Shown: piece by piece, positions 51,415 through 61,017 of the stretch
Layout of the letters: each line of letters starts with the position of its first letter
How positions within the stretch are numbered: the first letter of the stretch is position 1
Made by a program: the position numbers and the translations under genes
Notes under the pieces: generated by a model
Database searches by the model: none
What the model was told of the DNA's origin: nothing
The model's input: only the letters and a program-made list of their open reading frames with translations
NCBI GenBank assembly: GCA_001513075.1
Contig: LFSE01000004.1
Location: 4,214-66,942, forward strand
Origin: Clostridiales bacterium DTU074
Lineage (GTDB): Bacteria; Bacillota; Clostridia; Caldicoprobacterales; Caldicoprobacteraceae
DNA length: 62,729 bases
Direction: 5' to 3'

Positions 51415-53612
51415 GATGATCCTTCCCTTTTGTAATCGTATATATTTCGGAGTTCAGTTCCGGGGTAATAATGCATTATAATCTGTTCATAGGAATAACC
51501 CATCAGGGAAAGGCCGTAAGCTCCGTACTGGCTCATGCCCACCCCGTGGCCGTATCCGCCCCCTGATATGGTTATATCGGTGATAGTGCCTTCACTGTCC
51601 CTGTCAAGGTCAATATATGCAAAAGCACTGGGAAGGATGGGAAAATTCTCCCTTGCTGAGCCGTCAAAGCAATGCAATATTATGGGTTTGCCCCCGTCAA
51701 GATAGTTGACAGGACGCAATTCCTGGCGTACATTATATTCTTTGATAACCTTGAACGTACCGTGGGTGGTGGTGATGTCCAGCTCCATGATATTTCCGCC
51801 CTGCCCCCGACGTGCCACCTGTATATTCAGAAGTTGACCTGTTTCTTCCGGGATGCTTTCCTGGACAAACGTACCATCATCCTTTTTCGTTAAGACAAAA
51901 TAGGGATCGGCCTGTTGAATGCGGTGGAGATTGTTTCGGATAATGGCTTCCAGTTCCTCCCGCTTCAATGTAACCCACCACCTGAAATAGGGTGAGAAGC
52001 GATCGTACCCGTCCAATTCCCATTGAGCAATAAAAGCCCGAAAATTTTCTTCATTATGAAGATCGGGTATATTGCTTGGGAATTGGGGTTTTGAAACCAG
52101 ATAGGGAATTTCTTTCGGTGGGAAGTTATGGTTCTTATCGCTCCATACTTCATGAAAGTTGGCGGTATAGCCGCAGGAAGTTGAAAAAAATCTGGCATCT
52201 ATCACCTGTCCTTCAAAAAAGGCGGCCAGGCCGTAGGTTTCGTTTACTGCCTGCACTGAAATGGATTGTTCCGATATTGAATTATATACCTGGCTGGCCG
52301 TACTGTCATCCACATGAGCTCCGTAAGCAGCATATCCTTCGGAAGCAAAACAGCGGACTGCATATGAGCGGGCGGCAACCGCCTGGGCTTTCAGAGCTTC
52401 CAAACCAAATTTGATCGGCATTTCGCTCGGAACCACCGAATACAGATATTCCTCCAGGTTTACTTCATTGATCAGAATCAAACCATTGCCATCGTATGAT
52501 ACTTCCATGGTTCCCCGGTATGGAGCGGAGGATGGAGTATTGCCGGTACCGTCCTGTTTGTTTGCAACTCTAAGCATGCCCTGCCCTGATGGGCGTATGT
52601 ACCACCTGTCGGGGGAGGACTCTAATTGCCGTCCATTGTGGTAAAGAATCATTCCGCCTTCCGAAGCTTTTATTGTTAAAATATCCTTTGCCGAAAACGA
52701 AAATGAAGCATTGCTCACATGTGTTTCGGCAGTGAAGCCGGTATCACAGGTGAAAATCAATTGGTCGTGGATAATGGCGCTGTTATCCCGGTTTCGTATA
52801 AGCACCCTTATTCCGTCTTTCGGGACGATTGGGTCCTGAGCTATGAGAGCCCGGCCCTTTCCATCATTGCCACAATAAAGGGTGGAATCGGTGGATCCTA
52901 CCAATACGGCCATACTGCCCCGAAATGCAGGAGTGCCATCCTGCATTTTGTAAACCGGAAGTTGATTGTCCACCGGGATTTTGCCCAGCAGTCTATCCTC
53001 GATATATGATTCCCTGCGTGAAGCCGCCATTACCTTGGACAGCTTCATGGCTTTCAGAGGTTGGATATCAACCAGCTGGTTTTCAACCAGAATTATATCC
53101 GATGGAACCAGGTGGTGGATCATATCCGACGGCAGCGTGCGGCTGCAGAGAATGTGATCGCCTGCAACATCCAGCAGGAGCTGGTCTTGGGCTATTCCGT
53201 CTTCACTCCTGATGAGGGGGATTGCCGCCGGTATATGCACTACAGTGGGAAGGGCTTCTATAAGCCATCCCTTTGCAGTTTTTTCCAGTGTTATGGGTAC
53301 GGTAATGGAACTCTGCTTTAAGTAAAGCGTTATCCATGGGCGGTACGTGTCCTTTGCAACGGCCTTTGTTTCATTTATCTTAAAGCCGGTAAACGGCTTT
53401 TGATTTAAGGCCAGTTTTATAAAGGGATGCTCTTGGTCCACATGCTTATCCAGGTATGAATACAGCCTGTCGTCGGTGGATGTTATAAGGTTATCGAGAA
53501 AAAGCTTTACGCTTTTTTCAGGCGGCGTTATATAAAGCATGCGATATAGCGATAATATCACTGCCGCCAGCAGTATAAGAACCGCAGCAAAACCTAACCA
53601 TTTCTTTCTCAT
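51411..53612 (-). CDS. SpoIID/LytB-domain protein, membrane anchored, oversized
   Basis: 733 residues, about twice the usual SpoIID length (~340). N-terminal anchor KKWLGFAAVLILLAAVILSLY, then an NTF2-like segment (~40-110) and a long beta-rich region of unknown fold (~115-370). The SpoIID/LytB core is at about 375-720: YSVVPSEMPIKFGLEALKAQAVAARSYAV, FFSTSCGYTANFHEVWSD and GGGYGHGVGMSQYGAYGLSLMGYSYEQI, where Glu in PSEMP is the expected catalytic residue. Family knowledge: lytic transglycosylases acting on denuded glycan at the engulfing septum or in wall turnover. Located extracytoplasmically. RBS AGGATGCG region is weak. Confidence 0.88.
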   Translation of the reverse strand: MRKKWLGFAAVLILLAAVILSLYRMLYITPPEKSVKLFLDNLITSTDDRLYSYLDKHVDQEHPFIKLALNQKPFTGFKINETKAVAKDTYRPWITLYLKQSSITVPITLEKTAKGWLIEALPTVVHIPAAIPLIRSEDGIAQDQLLLDVAGDHILCSRTLPSDMIHHLVPSDIILVENQLVDIQPLKAMKLSKVMAASRRESYIEDRLLGKIPVDNQLPVYKMQDGTPAFRGSMAVLVGSTDSTLYCGNDGKGRALIAQDPIVPKDGIRVLIRNRDNSAIIHDQLIFTCDTGFTAETHVSNASFSFSAKDILTIKASEGGMILYHNGRQLESSPDRWYIRPSGQGMLRVANKQDGTGNTPSSAPYRGTMEVSYDGNGLILINEVNLEEYLYSVVPSEMPIKFGLEALKAQAVAARSYAVRCFASEGYAAYGAHVDDSTASQVYNSISEQSISVQAVNETYGLAAFFEGQVIDARFFSTSCGYTANFHEVWSDKNHNFPPKEIPYLVSKPQFPSNIPDLHNEENFRAFIAQWELDGYDRFSPYFRWWVTLKREELEAIIRNNLHRIQQADPYFVLTKKDDGTFVQESIPEETGQLLNIQVARRGQGGNIMELDITTTHGTFKVIKEYNVRQELRPVNYLDGGKPIILHCFDGSARENFPILPSAFAYIDLDRDSEGTITDITISGGGYGHGVGMSQYGAYGLSLMGYSYEQIIMHYYPGTELRNIYDYKREGSS

Positions 53613-53767
53613 GAACGCATCCTCCCGTACAATACAGGCTGCTTTCTATTCTAGCATAATCTGGCTGATATTTCAGCCATAACATATAATACCAGTAAAT
53701 TTTATTTTATGTTTATGGAAATAGGAAAACATTCATGGTAAAATAAAAAAAGATAGGGGGTCTTTCT

Positions 53768-55609
53768 GTGAAAAGAGTTATTTCCATATTTCCAATTATG
53801 TTGGTTATTGTATTGCTTGCTGCACTAACAGTATATGCAGATACACCAATTAAGTATTCGATAAGTGATTGGCATATTCATGCCATCGTAAATCTGGACG
53901 GGTCAATGGAGGTAAAGGAGTATATCACATATGAAATTTCACAGGAACACGAAGGCCTGGTGCGAAGAGATATAGATATATCACGGGCCTCTTATATGGA
54001 AGAGCTGAAGGTATTTGAGGTTACCGAAGCAGATCCGGAGGACATAACCAAATCGAAGGTTGAACCTTATACGCCTGTGGACAAGTCTGAAGAGCTTGGC
54101 GAAGGGACGTATATGCTGAAAGCCGGCTCCAATGCCGATGAAATCCAGGAAGTGTATATATATATTCCTGAGGATGTGCGGGAGAGGACCTTCGTTTTGA
54201 GCTACAAGCTTCTGGATTTCGCATTTGTATACAACGATACGGCGGCCATTTTTTGGAGTCCGGTTATGCCGGGCTATGGAAACGGTATTGAAAGCATCGA
54301 CATGAGGCTGACTTTTTCAAAAAGGGTTGGGATTGAGACCATACATTCCTTTGTATACGGCGCTTTGGATGGGGCGAGTCAGGTGCTGGAAGACGGTACC
54401 ATAAATATAACCGGGTATAAGGTGCAGCCCGAGGAATTTATGGATATTACCGTGTTGTTCCCCAAATCCGCTGTAAATGAAGGACGGAAGCTGATCAACA
54501 ATGATGTGATGCAGAAGGTGCTTGAAGAAGAACAGACAAAGATGGAGGAAATGGAGTTATTAAGGGAAAAGAGGGAGCAGGAACGGCGCTTTCGCACCAC
54601 CGTTGCTATAGTAGTTGGTGCTGCCGCTTTACTGGTTGTTGGGCTTTGCGGCTGTTTGTTGTTTATAAGACAGCGACGCATCAGGAAGGATAAGGAAAAG
54701 GCTGAAGAGGTTTCCGAACCCATCCCGTCCCGACACGAGCCTTCAAATAAGGGCAGACAATTACTGCACGAAATAGGAAACAGATCCAGGGATGGGTTGA
54801 ATCGGATTACGGCGAAACTGTCGAATAAAAAGGAAAAAATGGTGTTTGATGATCTGCCGGCTGACTATTATACTCCCGCAGAATTGAGCGTTTTGCTGCA
54901 TCGGAGAAGAATAAAGGCCGGGGATGTCATAGCCACGCTAATGGATTTGGTGCGAAAGGGATATGTGGATTTGAAGACTGTTGAAACAGATGGTGCCAAG
55001 CATTACGTTTTCAAACTGAAGGATTTTGAACCCAACAGTCTCAAAGCCCATGAGGAATACCTGGTGAATTGGTTTTTCAAGGATATCGGGGATGGGACTG
55101 AAGTTACTTCCCAGGCTATAAAGCAGGCTGCATGGGCGTCCGATGCTGCCGGAGTGTTTAGCACCAAGTTTATAATATGGAAGAAACTGGTTTTAAATCA
55201 GGCCCAACGTTGGAGATTCTATGAGAGTGAATCGGTTTTATGGTGGCATAAAAGAACGGAATTTGGAAACAAGCATTACAAAGACTGGAGGGACTTCAGG
55301 GAGTTTTTGAAAGCTGCGAGTAATGAAGTAAATAGTATACCCCTCGGCAAATGGGAGAGGTATTTGGTTTACGCCTTTCCCCTGGGGATAGCCGGCCGGC
55401 TTGCACAAGCGCTGGAAATGGTATTGAACAACGACACGGCTGATGATGATCAATTGACCATCCTCGCCGGTTCAAACTTTACTGCATTTGGCGAATGGCT
55501 TGATCTGGTTAACAGTTTTGGTTTTCTTCGCAGCGCAACAACCAGGTTAATGAAGCGCATATCCTCTGTTTATCAGATGACAGTTAACAAAAGGGATAGA
55601 ACCATGTAG
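53768..55609 (+). CDS. DUF2207 family membrane protein
   Basis: 613 residues from GTG 53768. N-terminal signal peptide ends near TVYADTP. Extracytoplasmic domain ~25-265 carries the DUF2207 sequence features (HAIVNLDGSMEVKEYITYE; SYKLLDFAFVYNDTAAIFWSPVMPGYG). One membrane helix at ~280-300 (VAIVVGAAALLVVGLCGCLLFI) is followed by a basic stop and a cytoplasmic part with a winged-helix-like YYTPAELSVLLHRRRIKAGDVIATLMDLVRKGYVDL. Role unknown; family members are common in Gram-positive bacteria. Monocistronic, ending at a clear terminator. Confidence 0.8.
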   Translation: MKRVISIFPIMLVIVLLAALTVYADTPIKYSISDWHIHAIVNLDGSMEVKEYITYEISQEHEGLVRRDIDISRASYMEELKVFEVTEADPEDITKSKVEPYTPVDKSEELGEGTYMLKAGSNADEIQEVYIYIPEDVRERTFVLSYKLLDFAFVYNDTAAIFWSPVMPGYGNGIESIDMRLTFSKRVGIETIHSFVYGALDGASQVLEDGTINITGYKVQPEEFMDITVLFPKSAVNEGRKLINNDVMQKVLEEEQTKMEEMELLREKREQERRFRTTVAIVVGAAALLVVGLCGCLLFIRQRRIRKDKEKAEEVSEPIPSRHEPSNKGRQLLHEIGNRSRDGLNRITAKLSNKKEKMVFDDLPADYYTPAELSVLLHRRRIKAGDVIATLMDLVRKGYVDLKTVETDGAKHYVFKLKDFEPNSLKAHEEYLVNWFFKDIGDGTEVTSQAIKQAAWASDAAGVFSTKFIIWKKLVLNQAQRWRFYESESVLWWHKRTEFGNKHYKDWRDFREFLKAASNEVNSIPLGKWERYLVYAFPLGIAGRLAQALEMVLNNDTADDDQLTILAGSNFTAFGEWLDLVNSFGFLRSATTRLMKRISSVYQMTVNKRDRTM

Positions 55610-55649
55610 ATGTGTTTATATTATAATAATTAATATATTGCATTTGTTT

Positions 55650-55680
55650 CTCCCGTCAAACAACGGGAGTTTTTGTTTTT
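55650..55680 (+). terminator. Terminator after the DUF2207 gene
   Basis: CTCCCGT / ACGGGAG stem with CAAACA loop, followed by TTTTTGTTTTT. Confidence 0.9.
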
Positions 55681-55995
55681 GTATCATAATTTACAATTCG
55701 TGTTTTATTGTTTATAATTTCAATAAAATGGATCTGATTCAAAAACTACGATATAATATTTTTTAAGCAACAGCTGATAGTTCAGCTTTATACTATCAGA
55801 TTACCAATCAAACCATCTCTTGTATATAAACTGCCCGCTTTCAAAATCAACACCAAATCTGCGGGCGGCACAACTTAATAAGGTGGTTTTTTGGACATAT
55901 CATCAGGGTCACCGTTTTCCAAAATTTATTGTAGCTAGAGGAATGACTGTGCGTTGCGATAAACCGGTTTGTTTTATGATTGGAGAGTGGTCCAT
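55681..55995. other. 315-bp leader of the ABC export operon
   Basis: Contains the possible promoter listed next, an 8-bp inverted repeat CTGATAGT / ACTATCAG (55774-55781, 55792-55799) and a GCCCGC / GCGGGC repeat near 55830-55865. These could be operator or RNA structure; no known riboswitch core is recognisable. Confidence 0.4.
55691..55718 (+). promoter_or_regulatory. Possible promoter of the ABC export operon
   Basis: TTACAA (55691-55696), 16-bp spacer, TATAAT (55713-55718), about 280 bp before the ATPase start. A second TATAAT lies at 55752-55757 with no good -35. Confidence 0.4.
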
Positions 55996-56934
55996 GTGAA
56001 GATGGTCAAAATTGCCGGATTGACAAAAAAATATGGAGATACTGTTGCTGTTGACAATATCAGCCTTGAAATTGAGGAGGGTGAAATATTCGGACTGCTG
56101 GGGCCGAATGGAGCGGGGAAGAGTACGACAATCAATATGATAACAGGGCTTTTGTCCATGGATAAGGGCAATATTTGGGTAATGGGTAAGGATATCAGGG
56201 TCAATTCCAATGAGATAAAGAAAAATATAGGCATAGTGCCTCAGGATATTGCGATATATGAAGATTTGACCAGCCTTGAAAATGTTATGTTTTTTGCAAG
56301 CCTTTATGGTTTGAGGGGAAGTGAGCTTAAAAAGCGTGCAGAAGAAGCTCTGGAATTTGCCGGACTGGCAGAGCACAGCAAAATCTTTCCCAGAAAGTTT
56401 TCCGGAGGAATGAAAAGAAGACTAAATATTGCATGTGCAATAGCCCACAGGCCTAAACTGATAATAATGGATGAACCAACCGTAGGTATAGATACTCAGT
56501 CACGAAATCACATACTTCAGTCGGTAAAGGCGCTGAATGAGATGGGCAGCACCATAATCTATACCAGCCATTACATGGAGGAGGTAGAGGAGATATGTAC
56601 AAGGGTGGCGATAATGGACTACGGTAAAATAATTGCTGAAGGCACGGTGAAAGAGCTTATGTCAATGATAGACGATCAAAATTCTCTATGGATATCCATA
56701 TTAACAGGAGCTGACAGGATTAGCGAGGCCGAGATTAAGGAGATTGATGGTGTAATAAGCGTTGAGGTTGATGAGTCCACCGTCAAAATCAACAGTTCAG
56801 GTGATATTTACAATCTTGACAGGATTATCCTCTACCTTACGGAAAGGGGCGTATCAATCAGGAACATTGAGAACAAAACTCCCAATCTTGAAACGGTGTT
56901 CCTCACTCTCACCGGCAGAAAGCTTCGGGACTGA
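55996..56934 (+). CDS. ABC transporter ATP-binding protein (ABC-2 type export system)
   Basis: 312 residues from GTG 55996 (GGAGAG about 9 bases upstream; the frame is open from 55969). Walker A GPNGAGKSTTI, Q-loop VPQDIAIYEDLTSLENV, signature FSGGMKRRLNIACAIA, Walker B LIIMDEPTVGID and the H-loop in YTSHYMEEVEEIC. The C-terminal ~80 residues (SIRNIENKTPNLETVFLTLTG at the end) match the DrrA/CcmA-like exporters. Energises export of a drug, lipid or polysaccharide; the two permeases follow. Confidence 0.9.
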   Translation: MKMVKIAGLTKKYGDTVAVDNISLEIEEGEIFGLLGPNGAGKSTTINMITGLLSMDKGNIWVMGKDIRVNSNEIKKNIGIVPQDIAIYEDLTSLENVMFFASLYGLRGSELKKRAEEALEFAGLAEHSKIFPRKFSGGMKRRLNIACAIAHRPKLIIMDEPTVGIDTQSRNHILQSVKALNEMGSTIIYTSHYMEEVEEICTRVAIMDYGKIIAEGTVKELMSMIDDQNSLWISILTGADRISEAEIKEIDGVISVEVDESTVKINSSGDIYNLDRIILYLTERGVSIRNIENKTPNLETVFLTLTGRKLRD

Positions 56935-56972
56935 TACCAGGCTTGCAAAGATGTATTTCGGGAGGCCATGAA

Positions 56973-58106
56973 ATGAAAAATATTGGTCCGATATACAAAA
57001 AAGAGCTTAAGCAAAACCTGCGTGAGAAAAATGCCAATATCATGATGATTTTATTTCCTATAGCTTTGATACTGATTCTGGGTACTGCCCTGTCATCCAT
57101 GTTTAGCACTACCAGCATAGAATTGGATGGGGTAAAAGTTCTGTATACCAAACCGGGAGATTTTCAGCTTGAGCAAGCCTTCAACAGCTTTATGGAACAG
57201 GGAAGCAAAATGGGTATAGAGTTTGAAGAGATTAATGATGTTAACGCTGGGGTTGAGAGGGTAAAACGGGCAGAATATTCATGTTATGTGCTGTTTGAAG
57301 ATGATCCCCGGGTGATCAGGCTGTACAAAAATGACAGATACCGTTTTGAAGCAAGTCTTGTGGAAGCTATGCTTTATGCCTTTGCAGAAAGATACAGTGC
57401 GATTGCAGAGGTGGTCAGGTAAAACCCTGCTGTTCTGGCCAATATAATGGAGAAGCCCGGCAAAGAATTCTATCAGATAACGACCATAGATGGGAAACGA
57501 AAACCAAACTCAACCGATTATTATTCCGTAACCGTTCTCACAATGATAATCATGTACTCTTCCATTACCGGGCTGTCAAGCATCAGGAAGGAGAAAAATC
57601 TGAAAACCGGGAACCGAATATTATGCAGCCCTGTAAAAAAACATGAAATCCTGATTGGAAAGGTGATGGGCTGTATAGTGGTAACCGTGATACAGGCTTT
57701 AACGGTGCTTTTGTTCAGCAAACTTGTTCTAAACGCTTATTGGGGAACCAATATTGGGGCTATAATGGGCATTATTGTCTCAGAAGCGGTAATGACGGTT
57801 AGCCTTGGAACATGTATTGGCTTTATAACAAAGAATGAAGGGCTGTCCGTGGGGATAATAAATGTAGTGATTCCTGTAATAGTAATGCTGGGAGGAGGAT
57901 ATGTCCCTGTAGATGTAATGGGAGAATTTTTCCGGAAGCTGTCTGTAATTTCTCCTGTTAAATGGGCGAATCAGGCTATTTTCAACGTCATATACAATAG
58001 CGATTTGTCATATGTGCCGGTGAGTATTGCAATTAATCTTATGGTTGCAGCTTTACTAATTACAGTTTCATCGATAGCATACAAAAAAGAGGGTGTCCAA
58101 AATTGA
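56973..58106 (+). pseudogene. ABC-2 permease interrupted by an in-frame stop
   Basis: From ATG 56973 (RBS GGGAGG) the frame reads 149 codons of an ABC-2 permease: KELKQNLREKNANIMMILFPIALILIL (first membrane segment) and an extracytoplasmic-like domain ending AEVVR. A TAA follows at 57420-57422, and the same frame goes on from AAC with NPAVLANIMEKPG and the rest of the fold, including YSSITGLSSIRKEKNLKTGNRILCSP and VIPVIVMLGGGYVP, to 58106. The uninterrupted length would be about 377 residues, the same as the next permease (381). No RBS precedes ATG 57447, so the second part is not an independent gene. This is one substitution from intact (Lys, Gln or Glu codon to TAA). Frame, length and neighbours argue for a nonsense mutation, sequencing error or readthrough. 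Confidence 0.75.
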
Positions 58107-59248
58107 GAAATATTTTTCTGCTGACGGCCAATATACTAAAAGTCACTTTTAGAAAGAAATCAAGCTTTATTGTGTATTTTGTATTGCCTCTGCTGGGATT
58201 GTTTATATCTATGGCAATGCATTCGAGCACCGGGACAAGATCATTAAATGTTGGTATAATTAATAAGGATAACGGGATTTTTTCCGACGATATGATAGAT
58301 TCCCTCAGGTATATAGAGGATTTCGATTTAACACACACCGAACCCAATTCATTTGAAAATCTCCTTCTGGATGACAGGCTTGATTGCGTTGTGATTTTTC
58401 CGGCAGATTATACTGAGAGCTTCCTGAGCGGAAAGCCGGCGAAAATTGAAATTGTTACGTTGAAAGGAAAGGATACGACAATATGGTTGGAGAATTATAT
58501 AAGGCTGTATGCTGAGAATGTCTATATCCTTGTCCAGGCATCGGGGGGTAGGAAGGAAGTTTTTGACAAACTGTATCAGGGATACAAAGAACAAAAACTG
58601 AATCTGGAAGCAGAAAGAGTTGTCGATCAGGCAAAAGACAGATCCATTGCATTTCAAAGCCTGGGATTTCTTTTGATGTTTGTTATGATTGGAACGGGTA
58701 ATACTGCCGAGATCATACTTAAAGAAAAACGGGACAGGACATATTTCAGAATATGTTCTGCACCTGTAAAACCGGGAGAATATGTTCTGAGCAACGCTGT
58801 GACCAATATTATTATTGTGCTTGTACAGATATGCGCATTGATTTTTGTGATGAGATGGGTATTTAAAATCAACACATACGTTGCTGACTGGCAAATGCTA
58901 GTTATACTTGGGTATTTCGGCCTGATAGCTGTAGCTATAGGCATGGTAATAGTAGCCTTTGCTGGTTCATCATATGAGGCAGGAGCTGCTTCTACCCTTG
59001 TGATCGTTCCGACATGCATGCTGGGCGGCTGTTTCTGGCCGGCCGAGTTAATGCCCGATATGATGCAGAAAGCATCCTATTTTGTACCCCAGCGGTGGGC
59101 GCTGGATGCGATTCAGGCCCTGCAGAGGGGTGCAGATTTTAGTGATGTAGTTGGTAATTTAGCTGTGCTGCTTGCATTTGCAGCGGCCCTCTTCGCGATA
59201 TCTGCCTACAGATTCAGGGTGGCCGATAATTTGGGCAGATTTGTGTGA
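58103..59248 (+). CDS. ABC-2 type transporter permease
   Basis: 381 residues from TTG 58103, overlapping the previous frame's stop by 4 bp. One N-terminal segment (KSSFIVYFVLPLLGLFISMAM), a ~150-residue external domain, then five membrane segments in the C-terminal half (FQSLGFLLMFVMIGTGNTAEI, NIIIVLVQICALIFVMRWVF, MLVILGYFGLIAVAIGMVIVAF, ASTLVIVPTCMLGGCFWP and LAVLLAFAAALFAISAYRF). This is the DrrB/YhgE-like architecture. The pattern SAPVKPGEYVLSNAV parallels SPVKKHEILIGKVMG of the broken paralogue, showing they are a pair. Confidence 0.88.
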   Translation: MRNIFLLTANILKVTFRKKSSFIVYFVLPLLGLFISMAMHSSTGTRSLNVGIINKDNGIFSDDMIDSLRYIEDFDLTHTEPNSFENLLLDDRLDCVVIFPADYTESFLSGKPAKIEIVTLKGKDTTIWLENYIRLYAENVYILVQASGGRKEVFDKLYQGYKEQKLNLEAERVVDQAKDRSIAFQSLGFLLMFVMIGTGNTAEIILKEKRDRTYFRICSAPVKPGEYVLSNAVTNIIIVLVQICALIFVMRWVFKINTYVADWQMLVILGYFGLIAVAIGMVIVAFAGSSYEAGAASTLVIVPTCMLGGCFWPAELMPDMMQKASYFVPQRWALDAIQALQRGADFSDVVGNLAVLLAFAAALFAISAYRFRVADNLGRFV

Positions 59249-59350
59249 TAATATGGTATATGTTGCTAAAATACCGCTCTGATAAACGCAGTATCCATCT
59301 TTAAAAAATTGCACAGAGCCTTGAAATGAATGGCAAAGAGGGTGTTTTAT

Positions 59351-60688
59351 ATGAGTAAATTGATTTTTCCTGAGAATTTCATATGGGGAGTTGCTACCGC
59401 ATCCTATCAGATTGAGGGGTCGGTAGCCGATGATGGGCGGGGTGAGTCCATCTGGGACCGCTTCAGCCACACACCCGGCAAGATTTTAAACGGAGATACC
59501 GGGGATGTTGCCTGCGACCATTACCGTCGCTATAAACAGGACGTACAGCTGATGAAGGAGCTGGGCATTAAAGGATACAGGTTTTCGGTAGCGTGGCCTC
59601 GGATATATCCCCAGGGCAGGGGACAGATTAATCGAAAGGGAATTGATTTCTACAGTTCGCTGGTGGATGAGCTGTTAAACTCTGGAATTGAACCTGCTGT
59701 TACCCTTTATCACTGGGATCTGCCTCAGGCCCTTCAGGACCTGGGCGGCTGGGCAAATAGGGATGTGGCCGATTATTTTGCCGAATACGCATTCAAGATG
59801 TACGATGTTCTGGGTGATCGGGTAAAGAAATGGATCACTCACAACGAACCGTGGGTGGTGGCTTTCCTGGGAAATGCCTTCGGGGTACATGCTCCGGGGT
59901 ATAAGGATTACGCACTTGCTGTAAATGTCAGCCACAATCTTATCTTATCCCATGCCAAAGCGGTGCAGGCTTTCCGGCAATCGGGGATTAAGGACGGTCA
60001 GATAGGCATAACCCTTAATTTATCACCGGTTTATCCGGCTTCAGACAAGGCTGAAGATATGGAAGCGGTGCAGCTTCTGGATGGGTGTCAGAATCGATGG
60101 TTTTTGGATCCGGTTGTTTATGGAGCGTATCCCGAAGATATACTGGCCTTATATCGGGAAAAATTCAATGCTCCTGTGATAAAGGACGGGGATATGGAGT
60201 TTATAGCCCAACAGCCGGTAGATTTTATTGGTGTAAACTATTATAGCAGGGCTGTTGTGAAAAAAGGACGAGAAACCAATATTGAGCACGTGCGTCCCGA
60301 AGGAGTTTATACCGAAATGGATTGGGAGGTTTATCCGGAAGGGCTATATGACCTTCTGATCAGGCTTCATAAAGATTACAATGCACCTGTTATATATATC
60401 ACCGAAAACGGAGCTGCATTTAAGGATGATAAAATCGTGGATGACATGGTAGATGATCAGGAAAGGCTGGATTACCTGAAAAGCCATTTTGAAGCGGCTC
60501 ACAAAGCCATCCAGGACGGGGTAAAGCTCAAGGGCTATTATGTATGGTCTTTTATGGATAATTTTGAGTGGTCTTACGGATACAGCAAGCGTTTTGGGAT
60601 AGTATATGTGGACTACGATACGATGAGGAGAACCCCTAAGAAGAGTGCGTTGTGGTATCGTGATGTCATAGAAAACAACAGCCTTTGA
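59351..60688 (+). CDS. bglA: Family GH1 beta-glucosidase
   Basis: 445 residues from ATG 59351 (RBS AAAGAGGG; an in-frame ATG at 59330 precedes the RBS). Retaining beta-glucosidase with (beta/alpha)8 barrel. The acid/base Glu166 is in THNEPW and the nucleophile Glu352 in YITENGAA. ATASYQIEG near the start, HYRRYKQDVQLMKELGIKGYRFSVAWPRI and WSFMDNFEWSYGYSKRFGIVYVDYDT are family motifs; no signal peptide, so intracellular. Cleaves cellobiose and other aryl or disaccharide glucosides. No phospho-sugar loop for 6-phospho-glucosidases is evident. It has no adjacent transporter. Confidence 0.95.
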   Translation: MSKLIFPENFIWGVATASYQIEGSVADDGRGESIWDRFSHTPGKILNGDTGDVACDHYRRYKQDVQLMKELGIKGYRFSVAWPRIYPQGRGQINRKGIDFYSSLVDELLNSGIEPAVTLYHWDLPQALQDLGGWANRDVADYFAEYAFKMYDVLGDRVKKWITHNEPWVVAFLGNAFGVHAPGYKDYALAVNVSHNLILSHAKAVQAFRQSGIKDGQIGITLNLSPVYPASDKAEDMEAVQLLDGCQNRWFLDPVVYGAYPEDILALYREKFNAPVIKDGDMEFIAQQPVDFIGVNYYSRAVVKKGRETNIEHVRPEGVYTEMDWEVYPEGLYDLLIRLHKDYNAPVIYITENGAAFKDDKIVDDMVDDQERLDYLKSHFEAAHKAIQDGVKLKGYYVWSFMDNFEWSYGYSKRFGIVYVDYDTMRRTPKKSALWYRDVIENNSL

Positions 60689-60705
60689 ATATTCCCAAAA
60701 AATAT

Positions 60706-60734
60706 TTGCAATGGAAGCCATTTTATGGTATACT
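60706..60734 (+). promoter_or_regulatory. Promoter of the c-di-AMP riboswitch leader
   Basis: TTGCAA (60706-60711), 17-bp spacer, TATACT (60729-60734), about 75 bp ahead of the aptamer. Confidence 0.65.
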
Positions 60735-60811
60735 CAACCTAGCCATTTAATGAATTTGGCTTGATTTTAAAATCTGCCATAATTTGAACTGAATAGATAT
60801 AAAGCTTTTCA

Positions 60812-60955
60812 ATCTTAAGCGCTGAATTCTTTTTTAAAAGAAGCGGGGGAACCAATTATTGGGGTGAATCGCCTTTGGTTGCAAGCATATGACCAAAGGT
60901 GTAGGGCTATACCCTTCGGCCCGAATCCGTCAGCTAACTCCGTAAGCGTGGCAAG
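60812..60955 (+). promoter_or_regulatory. Cyclic-di-AMP riboswitch (ydaO/yuaA class)
   Basis: The conserved segments are present in order: CGCTGAATTC, GAAGCGGGGGAACCA, TTGGGGTGAATCG, a central stem GGTTGCAAGC...ACCAAAGG, GTAGGGCTATACCCTTCGGCCCGAATCCGTCAGCTAACTC (described in parts) and CGTAAGCG. c-di-AMP binding is known to stop transcription in the Bacillus ydaO leader, and the terminator that follows fits that design. It precedes the opp genes. Confidence 0.93.
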
Positions 60956-60964
60956 GGGAGGTTG

Positions 60965-61016
60965 ATAGCTTTGGTGTTGCTGTTCAAAAGCTATGGGTCT
61001 CCCATGGCTTTTTGAA
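60965..61016 (+). terminator. Riboswitch terminator and candidate antiterminator
   Basis: Terminator AAAAGCTATGGG / CCCATGGCTTTT (60986-60997, 61001-61012) with TCT loop and one U-G pair, then TTTTTG. ATAGCTTT at 60965-60972 can pair with AAAGCTAT in the terminator's left arm, giving the antiterminator. Confidence 0.75.
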
Positions 61017-61017
61017 T

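Noticed and set aside
57447-58106. Stand-alone second permease gene
   Set aside because: No RBS before ATG 57447, it is in the same frame as the preceding part, and it begins in mid-fold; treated as the end of the interrupted permease.
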